In this document: positions 52,056 to 60,771 of the stretch, in pieces
How positions within the stretch are numbered: position 1 is the first letter of the stretch
Layout: every line of letters starts with the position of its first letter
Assembly (NCBI GenBank): GCA_002428985.1
Contig: DIYL01000047.1
Coordinates: forward strand, 124,001-188,000
Direction of reading: 5' to 3'
From: Anaerolineales bacterium UBA6055
GTDB lineage: Bacteria; Chloroflexota; Anaerolineae; Aggregatilineales; Phototrophicaceae
DNA length: 64,000 nt
The notes under the pieces: model-generated
Told to the model about the DNA's origin: nothing
Seen by the model: only the letters and a program-made list of their open reading frames with translations
Database searches by the model: none
Program-made: the position numbers and the translations under genes

Positions 52056-54908
52056 ATGAAAAGAATTAAGACATCACTGCACTACCTAACTTTTTTGACA
52101 TTAACTTTAATCTTGAGCCTGTCATTTACGACACCCCTTGAGACACAAGCACAAACGACGAACAACGACATAACCGTGTGTACGGTCACACCAGATCGTG
52201 TTGACGGACAAGGTTTTAACGTATCGTCCCTCGGGTTTAATGTATCCTCGTTGGGCTTTAACGTATCGTCCCTCGGTTTCAATGTGTCTTCGTTGGGCTT
52301 TAACGTATCGTCCCTTGGTTTCAATGTGTCCTCGTTGGGCTTTAATGTGTCTTCCTTAGAAGATATTTTGAGACAATTGCTCGTTGAAGTTACCCCCGCT
52401 TGGATTATTGATCCAATCGATACCGTGATTTCTGGTGATGGTTACAACAGCGAAAATGTTGTTATCCTCATCGTAGATGATTTCACTGATGCAAATTCAC
52501 ACGGTGCGAAAGTTCGCCGAACCTTTGATATTCTAATTGATGCAATTACAGCACAAAGAGGCGCACCAAACTTTACCATCGAAGAGGTTAATATTGCGAC
52601 ATCGGCGATCGATTTTGATGCACAATCAGTTGCTGGCGAGATTCAACGTATAGTTACTGGTCTCATCTCAGCAGACCCGAATGTCCACGTTGTTGTCAAC
52701 ATGAGCTTTGGGCTCGTACCATGTGATGATCCCACAGATGTGACCTTAACCGATGGCGATGACAGCTTTACTGTCACAGCTGATTTCAGCTTTGACCAAT
52801 ACATTGAAAATGTAGAAGCTGAAGAACAAGGTACATTGGTACGCCCACCTCAACAAAAAGTATCACCAGTACTCGAATGTATTTATGGCGATGAAGGGTA
52901 TTTCATCGAAGGGTATTTTGGGTACTTTAATCCAAATCCATATACAGTCGAAATTCCGCTTGGCGAAGCAAATAAGATTTCACCAGATTTCTTAAATGAG
53001 GGTATACAACCAACAGTCTTTGCCCCTGGGCGTCATCGCTATGTGTTTAGCCTCGGAACCGAAGGTAGTGGTAATATTGTTTGGACACTAAATGGTAAGA
53101 CAGCAACTGCTGGATTCAATGGAGACTATTGTGACGAGGTTGTTCCTGAACCTCCAAGCGAAGTCTTCCCTGAAGGTTATGGTTTGAGCAATTACTTCAC
53201 CGAAGTGATGGGTATTCCGAATCAGTTTGTTGACGAATACTTCCAATATCTTTTTGGTGCAGCGGTTGAAGATGAAAGTGATCCATTTGCGAATCTGCAA
53301 TTGCTGATGCGTTACTATCAAACAATGGCGTACAATCAAGCGAATGATGGTAATCCAGACACCAACTTTGCGCTTATCCCAGTGGCATCAGCAGGTAACT
53401 TCCGCCATCTATTTAACACGACTGATAATCCTTATGCACCTGTTGATGCGCTAAAACCCGCATCATACCCAGAAGTGATTGCCACATCTGCACTTGTCGG
53501 TAATAGTGGGACAATCGATTCGTTCTGGCCATTCTCGCACGATGGTAATATTGCTGCACCGGGTGTTAGCATTTACTTGCAAACCATAATGGAAGATGGC
53601 GAACGTGTTGCAACAGAACTAGGCGCAGGTACATCTTATGCATCACCATTTGTATCGGTACTATCTGCCTTATGGTTAACCTATCCGGATGCTTGTGAAT
53701 TTGGCGCAAACGGTACACCACCACTTGCTCCATCAGCACGGGACAAAGCAGATAATGCACCGTTCAACAGTGACGAAAATCCTCTTGATTGTAGTATCCC
53801 TGTCAATAATGCACCTATATTTAATGTAACTGATGCCAATAAATCACTCATTGTGAACGAAGGAACGTCTGCACATGTTGGTTCAGTTACTGACCCAGAT
53901 ACAGGCGATAGCGTTACACTTAGTGTGAGCCCAAATAGTGCAGGAATTACAGTAAGTGCAGTTGCTCCAGACGGAACATGGTCAATCAGTGTTGGTGATG
54001 GTCTTGAACAAGCCCAAACAACCCAAGTTACTGTCACTGCAACTGATTCTAAAGGGGCGACTGACACGGTTACGCTTGATGTAAAAATTCTAAATATTGC
54101 ACCAACGGCAACATTGAATGTCGATAAGACAACCGTCAATGTATTTGAAACGGCAACCTTATCACTCGATGGACCAATCGTTGAGTTCAGCCAAGCGGAC
54201 ATAGATGCAGGTTTCATTTACGAATTTGACTGTATCTTTGATGATGGTTTTCCGGGTGATATTTCTGGCGACAACTCATTTGGATGTGTCTATAGCGAAC
54301 CTGGAACATATGTTGCATTAGCTAAGATTTCAGACAAAGACCGTGGCTTTACCCCATACTCTGTAACAATCACCGTTGAGTCTATTGACCCAGTGGTTTG
54401 TTATGCAAGTGAAGTACTGTACTATCAACCGGGTAAACGCAAAGGCGGTAACAGAGACCTTCCAGCCAACCGTACCAATCCTGAAAATTCTCTTGGTGCA
54501 CCGCAAAATGATGATACATTAAACTTCGTATCCCTTGGCTTTGAACGCAAACGCCTTGAAGTACCACCCGGAACATTGATTCTTGGTTTTGGTAATAATG
54601 TGATCTTCAATAACAATGGCGATGCACCTGATGTCCGTATCTGGGAAACATCATACCGTGATAGCAACCGCTCATGGACACGCTATCCAGAACGTGCAAG
54701 AGTCTACGCATCGATGGACGATGGCGTTACATGGGTAGAGATTGGTATCACTAGTGATAAAGATCAAGCCTATGATCTTGGTGATCTATCATATGCTACA
54801 CAAATCAAATTAGTTGATGCAACCAAGCGTCGTCACTTCAATCGAAATGCAGATGGCTTTGATGTTGATGCGGTTGAAGGATTTGACTGCGGTCTAATAC
54901 CAAGTTAA
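52056..54908 (+). CDS. Secreted subtilase-like surface protein with GFNVSSL repeats
   Basis: 950 residues from the ATG at 52056 (TAGGAG 8 bases upstream). Signal peptide (YLTFLTLTLILSLSF...AQA), then seven perfect GFNVSSL repeats at residues 53-101. A subtilase-like catalytic part follows: Asp141 in LIVDDFTD, His149 in NSHGAKV, and Ser527 in GTSYASPF, with long inserted segments and only 8 residues between Asp and His, a compact arrangement for S8. Cadherin- or PKD-like segments follow (NAPIFNVTDANKS, TVNVFETATLSL), then a C-terminal cell-surface domain with APQNDDTLNFVSLGFERKR and NNVIFNNNGDAPDVRIWETS. Whether the protease is active cannot be told. Confidence 0.85.
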   Translation: MKRIKTSLHYLTFLTLTLILSLSFTTPLETQAQTTNNDITVCTVTPDRVDGQGFNVSSLGFNVSSLGFNVSSLGFNVSSLGFNVSSLGFNVSSLGFNVSSLEDILRQLLVEVTPAWIIDPIDTVISGDGYNSENVVILIVDDFTDANSHGAKVRRTFDILIDAITAQRGAPNFTIEEVNIATSAIDFDAQSVAGEIQRIVTGLISADPNVHVVVNMSFGLVPCDDPTDVTLTDGDDSFTVTADFSFDQYIENVEAEEQGTLVRPPQQKVSPVLECIYGDEGYFIEGYFGYFNPNPYTVEIPLGEANKISPDFLNEGIQPTVFAPGRHRYVFSLGTEGSGNIVWTLNGKTATAGFNGDYCDEVVPEPPSEVFPEGYGLSNYFTEVMGIPNQFVDEYFQYLFGAAVEDESDPFANLQLLMRYYQTMAYNQANDGNPDTNFALIPVASAGNFRHLFNTTDNPYAPVDALKPASYPEVIATSALVGNSGTIDSFWPFSHDGNIAAPGVSIYLQTIMEDGERVATELGAGTSYASPFVSVLSALWLTYPDACEFGANGTPPLAPSARDKADNAPFNSDENPLDCSIPVNNAPIFNVTDANKSLIVNEGTSAHVGSVTDPDTGDSVTLSVSPNSAGITVSAVAPDGTWSISVGDGLEQAQTTQVTVTATDSKGATDTVTLDVKILNIAPTATLNVDKTTVNVFETATLSLDGPIVEFSQADIDAGFIYEFDCIFDDGFPGDISGDNSFGCVYSEPGTYVALAKISDKDRGFTPYSVTITVESIDPVVCYASEVLYYQPGKRKGGNRDLPANRTNPENSLGAPQNDDTLNFVSLGFERKRLEVPPGTLILGFGNNVIFNNNGDAPDVRIWETSYRDSNRSWTRYPERARVYASMDDGVTWVEIGITSDKDQAYDLGDLSYATQIKLVDATKRRHFNRNADGFDVDAVEGFDCGLIPS
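52212..52358 (+). repeat. Seven 21-bp tandem repeats encoding GFNVSSL
   Basis: Seven copies of the heptapeptide with no variation in sequence. At the DNA level odd copies use AAC GTA TCG TCC CTC and even copies AAT GTx TCx TCG TTG, so the real repeat unit is 42 bp amplified in pairs. Located between the signal peptide and the catalytic part. Confidence 0.95.
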
Positions 54909-54937
54909 ATATCTCGACCTATAAAATCGAAACAGAG

Positions 54938-54966
54938 CAGACGGGTATATCTCGTCTGTTTTGTTT
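54938..54966 (+). terminator. Rho-independent terminator of the subtilase-like gene
   Basis: CAGACG-GGTATATCT-CGTCTG is followed by TTTTGTTTT, 30 bases after the stop codon. Confidence 0.65.
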
Positions 54967-55065
54967 TACCAAAGAGTCATATCTTCAATTCTCATGTAAA
55001 TATTTGTCGAATATAGAAAATTTGTGCTATAGTGTATTTATCGTGAATAATAGAGGCAGTAAATC

Positions 55066-55419
55066 ATGAGTGACACAATTCCAGAAGACAAATTGCTTTT
55101 GTACAAACAACTGATTGATAGCCATATCGAGATTGAACTTAAAGGTGGCAAAAAGCTCTCATATACCGCATTGAATGGCAATATGTTCACCCAAATTACC
55201 AAAGCTGGTAAGGTAGGATTACGACTGGGCAAAGCAGATTATGACGCATTTATCGAAAAATTTGATGCCCAACCATTACGTAGTTATGGCGCCGTTATGC
55301 GGGAGTACGTCGAAGTGCCTGATGACTTACTCACTGATCTCGATACACTCAAGCCATATTTGCAATTGAGCTACGAGTATGCTCAAACCCTCAAACCCAA
55401 ACCAACTAAGAAAAAATAA
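55066..55419 (+). CDS. TfoX/Sxy N-terminal family protein
   Basis: 117 residues. It has the pattern of the TfoX N-terminal family: LNGNMFTQITKAGKVGLRLGKADYDAFIEKF, then SYGAVMREYVEVPDDLL and LSYEYAQTLKPK. In some bacteria TfoX drives competence, but single-domain relatives are common and often unlinked to it. It has a GAGGC ribosome site. It lies 17 bp upstream of a DUF1801 gene on the same strand, a common pairing with this family. Confidence 0.8.
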   Translation: MSDTIPEDKLLLYKQLIDSHIEIELKGGKKLSYTALNGNMFTQITKAGKVGLRLGKADYDAFIEKFDAQPLRSYGAVMREYVEVPDDLLTDLDTLKPYLQLSYEYAQTLKPKPTKKK

Positions 55420-55436
55420 ATGATAGGAGCAATATC

Positions 55437-55877
55437 ATGTCCGAGAATAAAACGCGTCCAACGCAAGATGATGTCATAGCATATATTGAAAATGTGGAAA
55501 ATAAACGCCGTCGCGAGGATGCTCAAACACTCGTGGAACTAATGACTGACTTGACAGGGTACCAGCCAACTATGTGGGGTACAAGTATCATCGGTTTTGG
55601 TAGCTATCATTATGTCTATGAGAGCGGGCGCGAAGGGGATAGCATGCTGGTCGGATTCGCACCACGCAAAGCTAATTTGGTGCTGTATATTACGTCAGGT
55701 TTTGAACAATACGATCATTTATTGGAAAAACTGGGCAAATATAAAACCGGTAAGTCATGTCTCTATGTCAACAAGCTAGCCGATGTTGATGTAGATATTC
55801 TCAAGCAACTGATTACAGCATCTGTTGACCATATGAAAGCCACAAATGAAGTAAATGACGATCCAAATGATGCGTAA
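55437..55877 (+). CDS. DUF1801 domain protein
   Basis: 146 residues; AGGAG precedes the ATG. Matches DUF1801: TQDDVIAYIENVENKRRREDAQTLVELM, TMWGTSIIGFGSYHY, FAPRKANLVLYI and KLADVDVDILKQLI. The fold is a small alpha/beta domain found also in YdeI-like proteins and in iron-sulfur-associated factors; function unproven. Cotranscribed with the TfoX-family gene 17 bp upstream. Confidence 0.85.
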   Translation: MSENKTRPTQDDVIAYIENVENKRRREDAQTLVELMTDLTGYQPTMWGTSIIGFGSYHYVYESGREGDSMLVGFAPRKANLVLYITSGFEQYDHLLEKLGKYKTGKSCLYVNKLADVDVDILKQLITASVDHMKATNEVNDDPNDA

Positions 55878-55880
55878 TAT

Positions 55881-56570
55881 TTAATCTTCGAGTAGCGCGC
55901 GTTGCGGAAAGACGAGTCGTTCGGGTGGCTCGTTATTGCGCAATGCCCGTTCATTGGCGATCTCAAAGTCATCATGAAGATCACGAACTTTTGATGTTTG
56001 CAAACTGGATGGTTGTAGCGTAAATGTAACGATTGTTAGGGCTTTATTCCCGATTGCCATGACGAGCCAATTGCCGTTACCAATAGATTTACGTGCCAAT
56101 CCGGTGCGATGCGTTTTCATCTTAAAGACAATACGCAGCATATGATGAATTTGTTGGGCAGTTTTACGACTCAATTTACCCGATGAATTAAGAGGGGTAG
56201 TATTGCCACGATTAAATACGGCATAGTGGATTGCCTTCGCTTGAAATTGCGAAAGCAAATGTCCGGTATAGCCCTGTTGTACAACCGAACGCCACGCATC
56301 CGAATTCGGATTGCGTTCTATCATACGCTCGATAATATCGCGCTTTTCTGCATAGTGCTGATAAACCGCGTTAAATTGCGATGCGTTAATATCACCATTG
56401 GAGTATTCAGCAACAACTTCTTGCATCTTTTCTCGAATAGTATGTAACGCGCTCTTAGGACTACTCGCACGATTATTTTGTGATTCATTACCCGTCTGAG
56501 GTTCCACTTCAATACACCCTATATCAAATACCCGAAATATTTGTCTTTTTTCTTCTCTTACTATAAGCAT
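55881..56570 (-). CDS. Conserved hypothetical protein
   Basis: 229 residues as read from the far start; the likely real start is uncertain because the first 25 residues (MLIVREEKRQIF...) are weakly supported. The core has helical AIREKMQEVV-like segments (ALHTIREKMQEVVAEYSNG), NPNSDAWRSVVQQGYTGHLLSQFQ and a strand-rich end (GNGNWLVMAIGNKALTIVTFTLQP). No membrane segment or known motif. Convergent with the DUF1801 gene (3-bp gap). I do not recognise it. Confidence 0.6.
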   Translation of the reverse strand: MLIVREEKRQIFRVFDIGCIEVEPQTGNESQNNRASSPKSALHTIREKMQEVVAEYSNGDINASQFNAVYQHYAEKRDIIERMIERNPNSDAWRSVVQQGYTGHLLSQFQAKAIHYAVFNRGNTTPLNSSGKLSRKTAQQIHHMLRIVFKMKTHRTGLARKSIGNGNWLVMAIGNKALTIVTFTLQPSSLQTSKVRDLHDDFEIANERALRNNEPPERLVFPQRALLED

Positions 56571-56694
56571 ATCACAGAAATTATCAGCGGATATGCGCTA
56601 TAATACAAAGGTAGTTATACTGTAACAAAATTATAACGAGAAACAAAGTCAACAACCCCCTAATCAAATCTTAGGGAATCTCGTGGAGGCGTCA

Positions 56695-57639
56695 ATGAAA
56701 CCCAATCGTATTGGACTAACATTCAATCAAGATCATATCACCGGAACACAGGCGAAAGACGATAGCGAACATATTGCTGCCGCTTTTGACTTCTTGACCG
56801 ACACACGAGATAAGACCCCGCTTGTCCATGCGTATTTGTTGGGATTACGGTATCGTTTTATGAATGATAGCGGTAGTGGTGACCGTGCAATTGAGTTGAT
56901 TAGTCAAGCACGCCTTGACGAGATTCATGATTATCGTCCGACCATTCAAGATGTAGTCGCATGGCTCAATGTCGCTGAAATGGTGCGCGATTTACCAGCT
57001 TGGCAAACGCTGGAATCCTCATGGTTGGAACAACATGTTCAACCCATTGTCGATGCCTTAAACCAACCACCAGAAGACGCCACTCTATTAGATGGGTTCT
57101 GGTTGGGCGTTCTCAATATTGGGGCGGGGATTGTTCTGAATAATGAGACGATCTTTGCAAAAGGGCAAGAATTTTATCAGTTAGCAATCGACCAGTACAT
57201 TCACCCCGAAGGCTATCTTAAAGGGATTGTCGAAGATGGCGATGAAACTGTGACAAATACATATCAAAAGCAAGTTTCTGGGGTGGCTGCTTTAACGCTA
57301 ATGGCAGAAATGGCAGAAATGGCGGAAGTAGATTTGTGGGGTATGAATAACCGAGGGGTTACACCTATCACAGCGGCAACGTACACACTGTATTATTATT
57401 ATTACCCCGAAAAGTGGAAGTGGGAAGAAAATTTAACACTAGAAGCTGTTGAACCCATCATGAAAACCGATGGTGCATTCATAGAAATTGTAAACCGACG
57501 CAGTCCATTACGGGCAATCGAACAACTCTTTGAAGATCAACGTCCAATGTTCAATGTCTACGGTGGTGGACTCACGACACTCACGCATGGGGCACCAGCA
57601 CCACGCAAGAAAAAACGCTGGTCACTATTTGGTAATTAA
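56695..57639 (+). CDS. Alginate-lyase-like alpha/alpha-barrel protein
   Basis: 314 residues from the ATG at 56695, just after GGAGG. All-helical pattern with repeated paired helices: TPLVHAYLLGLRYRF, VVAWLNVAEMVRDLPAW, LLDGFWLGVLNIGAGIVLNN, then YQLAIDQYIHPEGYLKGIV and KQVSGVAALTLMAEM, ending with a basic tail (PRKKKRW). The order of N..IG, the YL..I..DG turn and the Y..p end recall the alginate lyase (PL5/PL17-type) barrel. No signal peptide, so it would be cytoplasmic, unusual for such a lyase. Family call is a likeness; catalytic residues are not certain. Confidence 0.5.
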   Translation: MKPNRIGLTFNQDHITGTQAKDDSEHIAAAFDFLTDTRDKTPLVHAYLLGLRYRFMNDSGSGDRAIELISQARLDEIHDYRPTIQDVVAWLNVAEMVRDLPAWQTLESSWLEQHVQPIVDALNQPPEDATLLDGFWLGVLNIGAGIVLNNETIFAKGQEFYQLAIDQYIHPEGYLKGIVEDGDETVTNTYQKQVSGVAALTLMAEMAEMAEVDLWGMNNRGVTPITAATYTLYYYYYPEKWKWEENLTLEAVEPIMKTDGAFIEIVNRRSPLRAIEQLFEDQRPMFNVYGGGLTTLTHGAPAPRKKKRWSLFGN

Positions 57640-57701
57640 TATACATATTATGTATGTCTGACTCATATAAAAGAATTGTATAATTTCATAACAACTTTTG
57701 C

Positions 57702-57731
57702 TTGACATTTGTTTAGTTTAAATTGTATATT
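57702..57731 (+). promoter_or_regulatory. Promoter TTGACA-18-TATATT with long 5' leader
   Basis: TTGACA (57702-57707), 18 bp and TATATT (57726-57731) should start transcription near 57738, 149 bp before the small STAS-like gene at 57887. The leader holds an 8-bp perfect inverted repeat ATGTATTA/TAATACAT (57832-57856, 9-base loop). The rest of the AT-rich gap shows no gene. Confidence 0.6.
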
Positions 57732-57886
57732 TAAATAGTAAATTTACGGTAAGACTTCATATTTATAGTAAATTATTAAATGATATAAGAGTTGCAATAT
57801 GTGTAAGATGAGGTATATTAGGTGATAACCAATGTATTACTTCAAACATAATACATAACTTAATAAACTCTTAATGGAGTAGCACT

Positions 57887-58246
57887 ATGTCTATAACTGT
57901 AACATGGAATAATAAGAGTAAGACGCTTATCCAAACAACATTTGCTGACCCCTACACATTGCAAGAATTCAGAGAAGCTCGTAAAAAATGGCACAGAATG
58001 ATAAAAGGTGTTGATTACATCGTCCCCATTCTATTAGATATGAGCGAGACGTATGAGCCACCTGAAGGGATCATGCGCGAATTTATTGCAATTCACCGTA
58101 CGCCTAACCCACGTCAAGGTCACATTTACATCATTGGTATGAATCCTATCTACGAAAAACTGTCTAAGCATCTGTTTGACGGTGTAGTGGATCAAACCAA
58201 AGCTGTCAAAGTGATTGAATCAGTTGACGAGGTTATTGTTACCTAG
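57887..58246 (+). CDS. STAS/SpoIIAA-like small protein
   Basis: 119 residues; GGAG before the ATG. Alternating strands and helices: SITVTWNNKSKTLIQTTF, then TLQEFREARKKWHRMI, YIVPILLDMSE, GHIYIIGMNPIYEKL and VKVIESVDEVI. It resembles the SpoIIAA/STAS-type small domains of this phylum, including the frameshifted gene at 32539. No catalytic motif. Possible roles are binding to a partner regulator or a lipid; inferred from fold only. It has its own promoter with a 149-bp leader. Confidence 0.6.
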   Translation: MSITVTWNNKSKTLIQTTFADPYTLQEFREARKKWHRMIKGVDYIVPILLDMSETYEPPEGIMREFIAIHRTPNPRQGHIYIIGMNPIYEKLSKHLFDGVVDQTKAVKVIESVDEVIVT

Positions 58247-58329
58247 TCGAGGTTCGCAAGAATCAGAGTGTGAGGGGTACTATCCGCACTTATAATGTAT
58301 GTAAGTACACAATAGGCGGAGGTAGCACT

Positions 58330-59193
58330 GTGAATTCAATTGAGGCAAATTCGGCAACAACATCATTTATAACTCGTGTGTGTCAATATATTCAAGATCA
58401 ACATCCAGCAACAATCACCTTGCAACAACTCGGTCATGAATTTCATATGAGTCCATATCACCTGCAACGCACATTTAAGCATGTGACAGGTATTTCGCCA
58501 CGTCAATTTGCTGAAAATTTGCGTGTAGAAGACTTTAAATCTCAAGTCCGCCGTGGTGAGCGCATCACCGACGCCATTTACTCGGCAGGGTTTGGGTCGT
58601 CTAGTCGACTTTATGAACGCAGTAATGAACAGCTTGGCATGACGCCATCGACATATCGCAAAAAAGGTGACGGTATGACAATCTTTTACAGTGTGGTAGC
58701 GTGTCCACTCGGTCTACTTTTGGTTGCTGTGACGGATAAAGGGATTTGCAAAATTAGCCTCGGTGATGATGAGCAAGCATTGATCGCTGATATGACAACA
58801 GAGTTTGAATTGGCTGAACGCATCCGTGATGACGAAGGTGTCGGATTTTGGACGGAGAAGATCATTGGTTATCTAGAAGGGTGGCAACCCAATCTTGATT
58901 TGCCCTTAGATATTCGCGCGACTGCATTCCAGATGAAAGTTTGGCAGAAATTACAAGCCATTCCGGTTGGCGAAACACGCTCTTATAGCGATATTGCTGA
59001 AGAAATCGGTCAACCAACTGCATCCCGTGCTGTCGCAAATGCCTGTGCTAAAAACCCTGTAGCCCTTGTTATTCCTTGCCATCGTATCATTCGCAAAGAT
59101 GGCAAATCACTAGGCGGATACCGCTGGGGAATTGAGCGTAAAGAGGCTCTCCTCGCACAAGAGAAAGATTATAGAGACCAAGCAACAGGTTAA
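58330..59193 (+). CDS. AraC HTH-methylguanine-DNA methyltransferase fusion (Ada-like)
   Basis: 287 residues from the GTG at 58330, chosen because GGAGG lies 7 bases ahead. N-terminal AraC-type double helix-turn-helix (LQQLGHEFHMSPYHLQRTFKHVTGISPRQF) and a C-terminal Ada/OGT methyltransferase with the methyl-accepting Cys in IPCHRIIR and the DNA-binding helix SRAVANACAKNP. It removes methyl groups from O6-methylguanine in a suicide reaction and may sense damage through the HTH. The Ada N-terminal zinc-binding phosphotriester domain is absent, so the usual activation switch is missing. Confidence 0.88.
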   Translation: MNSIEANSATTSFITRVCQYIQDQHPATITLQQLGHEFHMSPYHLQRTFKHVTGISPRQFAENLRVEDFKSQVRRGERITDAIYSAGFGSSSRLYERSNEQLGMTPSTYRKKGDGMTIFYSVVACPLGLLLVAVTDKGICKISLGDDEQALIADMTTEFELAERIRDDEGVGFWTEKIIGYLEGWQPNLDLPLDIRATAFQMKVWQKLQAIPVGETRSYSDIAEEIGQPTASRAVANACAKNPVALVIPCHRIIRKDGKSLGGYRWGIERKEALLAQEKDYRDQATG

Positions 59194-59351
59194 TTGTGTA
59201 TCATCTATTCAAGTAATCCGCTGATACAATTCGTTACAATTTATGAACACTAATGCCTCTCACCTCGCTTTCTGGTTATAATTGATTAAGGGCTGAATCC
59301 AAATCAGCCCACACCCAATCAGCATAAACGATAGTAAGTTGAAGGACGATT

Positions 59352-60035
59352 ATGTATCGGCAACGACGGAGATTCCCATTACGGTTACTCATTTTGTTTG
59401 GTGTTATTGGCGGGGTCGCATTTGTGATATTTGATCAATCTCGCTCTGCTCCTGTAGCGAACATACAACCAACTCAGACACCTGTGCAGGTTGTTGCCCA
59501 AAATCCTGATGCTACAGCAACCCCACAATTTTCAGAGCAACTGGTTGTTACTCCGTCACCGACTCCCATTAACGCGCGGGACTTAGGACCTGATATTGAG
59601 AATGCTGCGCTTGTCATCCCCGGTGCAGGTGTTGTTGCGCCGATTGTACGGGTCTATTTGGGTGATACCACTTGGGACGTAAGCCAACTCGGGAATAATA
59701 TCGGGCATTTGGAAGGTACCCGCTGGTTATCGGAACCCGGCAATATCGTCTTGTCAGGGCATGTCGAATTATCGGATGGTCGTGAAGGTATTTTTGCGAA
59801 CCTGCATGAAGTACAAATCGGTGATCGTGTGATTGTTACGCAAGATGGTAATGATTATCACTACGATGTCTCATCTATTGCAAATTACGATCCGACTGAT
59901 CTTACACCAATTTACCCGTCAACGACAAACATCCTGACGCTAATTACCTGTGGCACATATGATTTCATCTCCGATACCTATTTAGAACGGGTTGTAGTCG
60001 TCGCTGAGGAAGTGTCTGTCACGACAAGTAGTTAA
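59352..60035 (+). CDS. Sortase, short N-terminus
   Basis: 227 residues. One N-terminal transmembrane helix (about 8-28) anchors it, then a Thr/Pro/Val linker to about 75 and a sortase barrel: ALVIPGAGVVAPIVRVYLGDT, His137 in LSGHVE, Cys200 in LITCGTYD and Arg213 in YLERVVV. Class E-like. It is a different form from the sortase at 42075: short cytoplasmic end, and different residues near the His. No substrate gene with a sorting signal is next to it. The following gene starts 10 bp on. Confidence 0.88.
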   Translation: MYRQRRRFPLRLLILFGVIGGVAFVIFDQSRSAPVANIQPTQTPVQVVAQNPDATATPQFSEQLVVTPSPTPINARDLGPDIENAALVIPGAGVVAPIVRVYLGDTTWDVSQLGNNIGHLEGTRWLSEPGNIVLSGHVELSDGREGIFANLHEVQIGDRVIVTQDGNDYHYDVSSIANYDPTDLTPIYPSTTNILTLITCGTYDFISDTYLERVVVVAEEVSVTTSS

Positions 60036-60045
60036 ATGATGAGTA

Positions 60046-60771
60046 TTGATAAAAGTGACAGATAAATCATACAGTAAGCCACCCACCGAGGGCAGAATCC
60101 CGACCGAAGAGATCGACCGATACAGCCGATTGCGTCGTCTGTTGCGTCCATTAATGGGGATGTGGTATGTGCATCCCGACATTACACTAATTGCATATGG
60201 ATCGCCAGCGGTGGTGTTAGGGATGTTGGTGCAAGCCTCTAAGCCGAGTACCGAGCGTTTACATCTACGGAATTTATTTGCACACGGACGCCGTTATCAT
60301 TTTGTGGGCGGGTCTGCTGATGGGTTTCGGATGCAGACAACCAGCAAAGTACCGTGGCGACGTAGAGAACGTACCCGCGCCACTGCGATATTAAATGCTA
60401 ACTTCAAAAAACTAGATGATGACCTAACCCAAATTAACATCACTGCTAATATCCGGCTTGCCAATATGTATACCGGATTTCTGGTGCCGATCTTTTTTAC
60501 ACCGCTTTTTCTATTTGCAGTATGGCATCATCCCGTGGTGCGAATTGCGATGATGATCGGCATTTATGGATTTGCGTGGATGGCATATCGTTATAGTGCT
60601 GCAGTTGATGCTCATGATATGGTCTATTTTATTGAGCAATCCTTAGTCGATTTAATGCCCAAATCGGTTGCAGAGTTAGCCGAACATGTCCCCCATGTGG
60701 TTGATCGACGCGAAGAATTTTCTGATGCATGGGAAAAATTCTACGAATCCCAAACAGATGAGACTAGCTAA
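60046..60771 (+). CDS. Two-helix membrane protein, unknown function
   Basis: 241 residues if read from a TTG at 60046; a GTG at 60055 is as likely. Neither has a strong ribosome site. Two transmembrane helices at about 145-185 (YTGFLVPIFFTPLFLFAVW and VRIAMMIGIYGFAWMAYRY) follow a cytoplasmic part with basic segments (TTSKVPWRRRERTRAT). No recognised domain. It lies 10 bp after the sortase stop in the same direction, so it is probably cotranscribed with it. Its stop overlaps the stop of the convergent gene by 4 bp. Confidence 0.6.
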   Translation: MIKVTDKSYSKPPTEGRIPTEEIDRYSRLRRLLRPLMGMWYVHPDITLIAYGSPAVVLGMLVQASKPSTERLHLRNLFAHGRRYHFVGGSADGFRMQTTSKVPWRRRERTRATAILNANFKKLDDDLTQINITANIRLANMYTGFLVPIFFTPLFLFAVWHHPVVRIAMMIGIYGFAWMAYRYSAAVDAHDMVYFIEQSLVDLMPKSVAELAEHVPHVVDRREEFSDAWEKFYESQTDETS

